A stretch of DNA of 64,000 bases from Clostridium_AD estertheticum_D. GTDB taxonomy: Bacteria > Bacillota > Clostridia > Clostridiales > Clostridiaceae. Made by a program: the position numbers and the translations under genes. The notes beneath the pieces are model-generated. The model worked only from the letters and a program-made list of their open reading frames with translations. It had not been told where the DNA came from and searched no databases. Positions 62,348 to 64,000 of this stretch are shown one piece after another (position 1 is the stretch's first letter; each line of letters opens with the position of its first letter). The DNA lies in contig NZ_JAHLDM010000015.1 in NCBI RefSeq assembly GCF_018861295.1, positions 56,466 through 120,465 on the forward strand. The letters are read 5' to 3'.

Positions 62348-62890
62348 TTATTTTTTCATTTTTATTTCTCCATCAGAATAGATATAAATTCCTTGTCCTT
62401 TTCTTTCATCATTTTCCCACTGACCCATATACCTTTCTCCACCAGTATAAGTATGAATTCCAATGCCATGTCTAAGTCCATCTTGAAATTCTCCTACATA
62501 CGTATCGCAAGTAGGCCACGTACAAATGCCTTGGCCACTTTTTTCGCCATTAACCCACTGCCCTATATATTTTTCACCATCTGGCCAAGTATATATTCCA
62601 TATCCGTCTTTTTCATCATTAATCCATCCGCCTATATATTCTTCTCCACAAGAAAAAGTAAGTGTTCCTTGACCACTCATTTTGTTATTGCTCCAATTTC
62701 CTACATATTTACTTCCATCAGCATAAATGAAAGTTCCAATTCCATGTTTCATGCCATTAATTCTCTCCCCTACATAGTTTCCCCCATGAACATGATGAGG
62801 TTTATCATCTATTTGATTGTTTTTATCTGAATTAACATTACTTAGTTTGATTTTATTTAAAGTAACTTTACTTAGTTTTATATTCTTCAT
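62348..62890 (-). CDS. MORN-repeat protein (six 23-residue repeats)
   Basis: A 180-residue protein. After an N-terminal Lys-rich stretch (IKLSKVTLNKIKLSNVN) there are six consecutive 23-residue MORN repeats from about residue 39 to the C-terminus, each of the form Y-V/I/M-G-x-W/F/E-x-N/D-x-x-x-x-G-x-G-x-x-x-x-x-x-G-x-x; examples are YVGNWSNNKMSGQGTLTF and YIGQWVNGEKSGQGICTW. MORN repeats bind lipids or proteins in eukaryotes and serve as adaptors in bacteria. It is encoded next to the Cys-rich miniprotein and the defective ATPase. GGAG lies before the ATG. The partner is unknown. Confidence 0.85.
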   Translation of the reverse strand: MKNIKLSKVTLNKIKLSNVNSDKNNQIDDKPHHVHGGNYVGERINGMKHGIGTFIYADGSKYVGNWSNNKMSGQGTLTFSCGEEYIGGWINDEKDGYGIYTWPDGEKYIGQWVNGEKSGQGICTWPTCDTYVGEFQDGLRHGIGIHTYTGGERYMGQWENDERKGQGIYIYSDGEIKMKK

Positions 62891-62977
62891 ATTAAAATTT
62901 CTCCTTCTATTTAAGTATAGCCATCTTAAATATACTATATCACTATTTTCTAAAAGTTATGTTAGGGGCATGAAAAT

Positions 62978-63020
62978 AAATAACAAGTCAAAGACGCTAC
63001 GGATATTTGACTTGTTATTT
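62978..63020. repeat. 15-bp perfect hairpin in intergenic region
   Basis: AAATAACAAGTCAAA (62978-62992) and TTTGACTTGTTATTT (63006-63020) with GGGGCAT and ATGTCCC further out. It lies before the MORN gene on its upstream side. T-rich ends in both orientations make a terminator likely for the zinc-binding protein gene or a lost gene. Confidence 0.7.
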
Positions 63021-63055
63021 ACTTAAATGTCCCTTATAGATTTGGGCAGAATAAA

Positions 63056-63080
63056 ACCCATAGGAATAATTCCTATGGGT
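63056..63080 (-). terminator. Terminator after the small zinc-binding protein gene
   Basis: ACCCATAGGAA (63056-63066) pairs with TTCCTATGGGT (63070-63080); T/A-rich sequence follows on both strands, on the plus strand AATTTTTT. Confidence 0.75.
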
Positions 63081-63096
63081 AATTTTTTAAATTATA

Positions 63097-63261
63097 TTAT
63101 CTTTGAAATCCTCTGTTGTTCTGTTGTTTTTTAGCTCTTCTACAATCAGGACATCTTTGTGGTTCATTTTCGAATCCTTTTTCTTTATAAAATTCCTGTT
63201 CACCCTCAGTGAATACGAATTCTTGTGAACAATCTTTACATACAATAGTCTTATCTGTCAT
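63097..63261 (-). CDS. Small zinc-binding (CxxC) protein of the zf-trcl type
   Basis: A 54-residue protein, too short for common ORF cut-offs. It begins MTDKTIVCKDCSQEFVFTEG, continues EQEFYKEKGFENEPQRCPDC and ends RRAKKQQNNRGFQR. Two C-x2-C pairs form one zinc site; the pattern is that of the widespread small Firmicute zinc-ribbon family (CKDCGxEFxFTxGEQxFYxxKG). The ATG at 63259-63261, with AAGGAG about eleven bases upstream, gives the family's usual N-terminus; an ATG three codons earlier is too close to the ribosome-binding site. Function is unknown, possibly RNA or ribosome related. A terminator follows. Confidence 0.85.
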   Translation of the reverse strand: MTDKTIVCKDCSQEFVFTEGEQEFYKEKGFENEPQRCPDCRRAKKQQNNRGFQR

Positions 63262-63453
63262 TTTAAACATGTCTCCTTTTTATTTATATTAAGATTTAAG
63301 ATCTGATTTACTTTATATGCCTAAAAAGGTAATGTTTTAATCATATCAAATCTTGATGTTGTTGATTTTGCAATCCCAACTCATTTAGGATACCATATAT
63401 ATTGTTAATATGCAATACATTTATATGAAATACTTTTGAAAAATGCCAAATGT

Positions 63454-63636
63454 CTATTGTTTACATTGCCTAGCTATCTCTAAATTTATAGTACCTTTAA
63501 CAAGATCAATAGCTTGTAGTTTACTAAATCCCTTGTGTTTTATCTGTTCTTCCTCCTTTCTTGCAATTGCTTTATATGGATATTCTTTCTCATCATTCTC
63601 TACAACTTCTATTACGTAACCCCTGTATTCTTCCAT
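63454..63636 (-). CDS. Small hypothetical protein (60 aa)
   Basis: A 60-residue acidic/basic mixed protein: MEEYRGYVIEVVENDEKEY, then a Lys/Glu-rich middle and a C-terminal helix SKLQAIDLVKGTINLEIARQ. GGGGTGGAG stands directly before the ATG (63634-63636), a strong ribosome-binding site, so it is probably real. No family recognised. Confidence 0.6.
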   Translation of the reverse strand: MEEYRGYVIEVVENDEKEYPYKAIARKEEEQIKHKGFSKLQAIDLVKGTINLEIARQCKQ

Positions 63637-63890
63637 ACTCCACCCCTTATTATTTATTTAAAATTTTGTTCACAATTATATATTTTACATATATTATTTA
63701 AAACTAAACTGTAATTTAACTTCAATTTTCATACTTTATCATTTCGCTTGTTAACTTTAATTTTAATAAAAATCTCCTGTTTTTGTCCTCCTTTAATAAG
63801 GTCATTATAACACGTTTACAATAGTTTGAATATTCTTTTATTGAAATTAAATCAAAAAATTTAACCGTTTTCATTTTTACTGCTTTTATC
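63637..63890. other. Intergenic region with promoter-like and ribosome-binding sequences but no ORF
   Basis: On the minus strand an extended -10 (TGTTATAAT at about 63806-63814) is followed by AAAGGAGGAC (about 63788-63797), but no ATG, GTG or TTG starts an ORF at a suitable distance. No gene, tRNA or riboswitch was recognised. It might be the relic of a gene or the leader of an unannotated small peptide. Confidence 0.35.
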
Positions 63891-63910
63891 TAACTATCAG
63901 CTATTCAAAA

Positions 63911-64000
63911 TACGCACCACTTATAGAAGTGGGCGATTGTAAACCGCAAAAGCGGTCCAGTTCTCATTGAACTAAGAACCGTAAGAAACAATATCCTTGT
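63911..64000 (-). mobile_element. Possible terminal structure of an IS200/IS605-type (TnpB-carrying) element, truncated by window edge
   Basis: Three hairpins follow one another: CCACTT-ATAG-AAGTGG (63917-63932), ACCGC-AAAA-GCGGT (63943-63956... starting at ACCGC) and AGTTC-TCATT-GAACT (63959-63973). Stacked hairpins with a CCACTT(C)TATAAGTGG end are seen at the right ends of clostridial IS200/IS605 elements, where TnpB guide RNA also ends. The rest of the element would lie beyond 64000. The same hairpin core occurs at 39691-39704. Confidence 0.35.

Noticed and set aside
62817..63026. 69-codon plus-strand ORF next to the MORN gene
   Set aside because: Antisense to the MORN start and its hairpin; no ribosome-binding site.
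1..64000. CRISPR arrays, tRNA or rRNA genes, prophage or defence clusters
   Set aside because: No repeat-spacer structure, no tRNA cloverleaf, no rRNA blocks, and no phage or known defence genes were recognised on either strand.

Overview
This window is low-GC Firmicute DNA that looks like Clostridium sensu stricto. The evidence is: Shine-Dalgarno sequences close to AGGAGG with many TTG starts; sporulation genes (spoIIP, gpr, yqfC, yqfD, a CotS-like gene); a clostridial fused purL; an A-type-looking RNase P RNA; and the classic Firmicute gene order rpsT-gpr-spoIIP-lepA-hemW-hrcA-grpE-dnaK-dnaJ-prmA-rsmE-rpsU-yqfC-yqfD-pgpH-ybeY-dgkA-era-recO. The species cannot be named from sequence alone. 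Almost everything is on the minus strand, so the window is described here in + coordinates but transcribed mostly right to left.

Region by region. 1-5.2 kb is an accessory zone with a frameshifted MerR-methyltransferase fusion, a GNAT remnant, two more SAM methyltransferases, a P-loop kinase-like protein, a GNAT acetyltransferase and a cupin with a Tyr/Pro-rich repeat head. 5.3-8.7 kb holds dut, rlmD-type rRNA methyltransferase, an RDD membrane protein and a TSUP transporter. 8.8-20.2 kb holds the complete de novo IMP pathway from purL to purE/C/F/M/N/H/D. purECFMNHD is preceded by a guanine-type riboswitch, an intrinsic terminator, a strong promoter and PurBox-like sites; purL has its own promoter with an inverted pair of related sites. 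20.3-27.4 kb holds rnpB, a Nif3-family protein, trmK, a PH-domain membrane protein, rpoD, dnaG and dgt. 27.6-32.1 kb holds a CotS-like coat protein, a zinc ribbon and ppdK. 32.2-39.6 kb is the recO-era-dgkA/PAP2-ybeY-pgpH-yqfD-yqfC block. 39.6-40.2 kb holds rpsU and a decayed yqeY. 40.4-47.8 kb is the hrcA heat-shock operon with a perfect CIRCE. 47.9-54.1 kb is hemW-lepA-spoIIP-gpr and the divergent rpsT. 54.2-59.2 kb is a 2,243-bp direct tandem duplication across holA and comEC. 59.4-64 kb is a second accessory zone with a P-type ATPase homologue lacking its catalytic residues, a Cys-rich miniprotein, a six-repeat MORN protein, small proteins and what may be the end of an IS200/IS605-type element.

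The least ordinary items are the intact but apparently non-catalytic P-type ATPase, the tandem duplication that leaves one intact and one chimeric or truncated copy of holA and comEC, the yqeY remnant in its ancestral slot, recO with no conventional start codon, the MerR-methyltransferase frameshift downstream of a textbook 19-bp-spacer promoter, and the two-layer purine control. I found no CRISPR array, no tRNA or rRNA genes, no prophage, and no clear multi-gene defence or biosynthetic system. The window is mostly chromosomal backbone with two short accessory zones.
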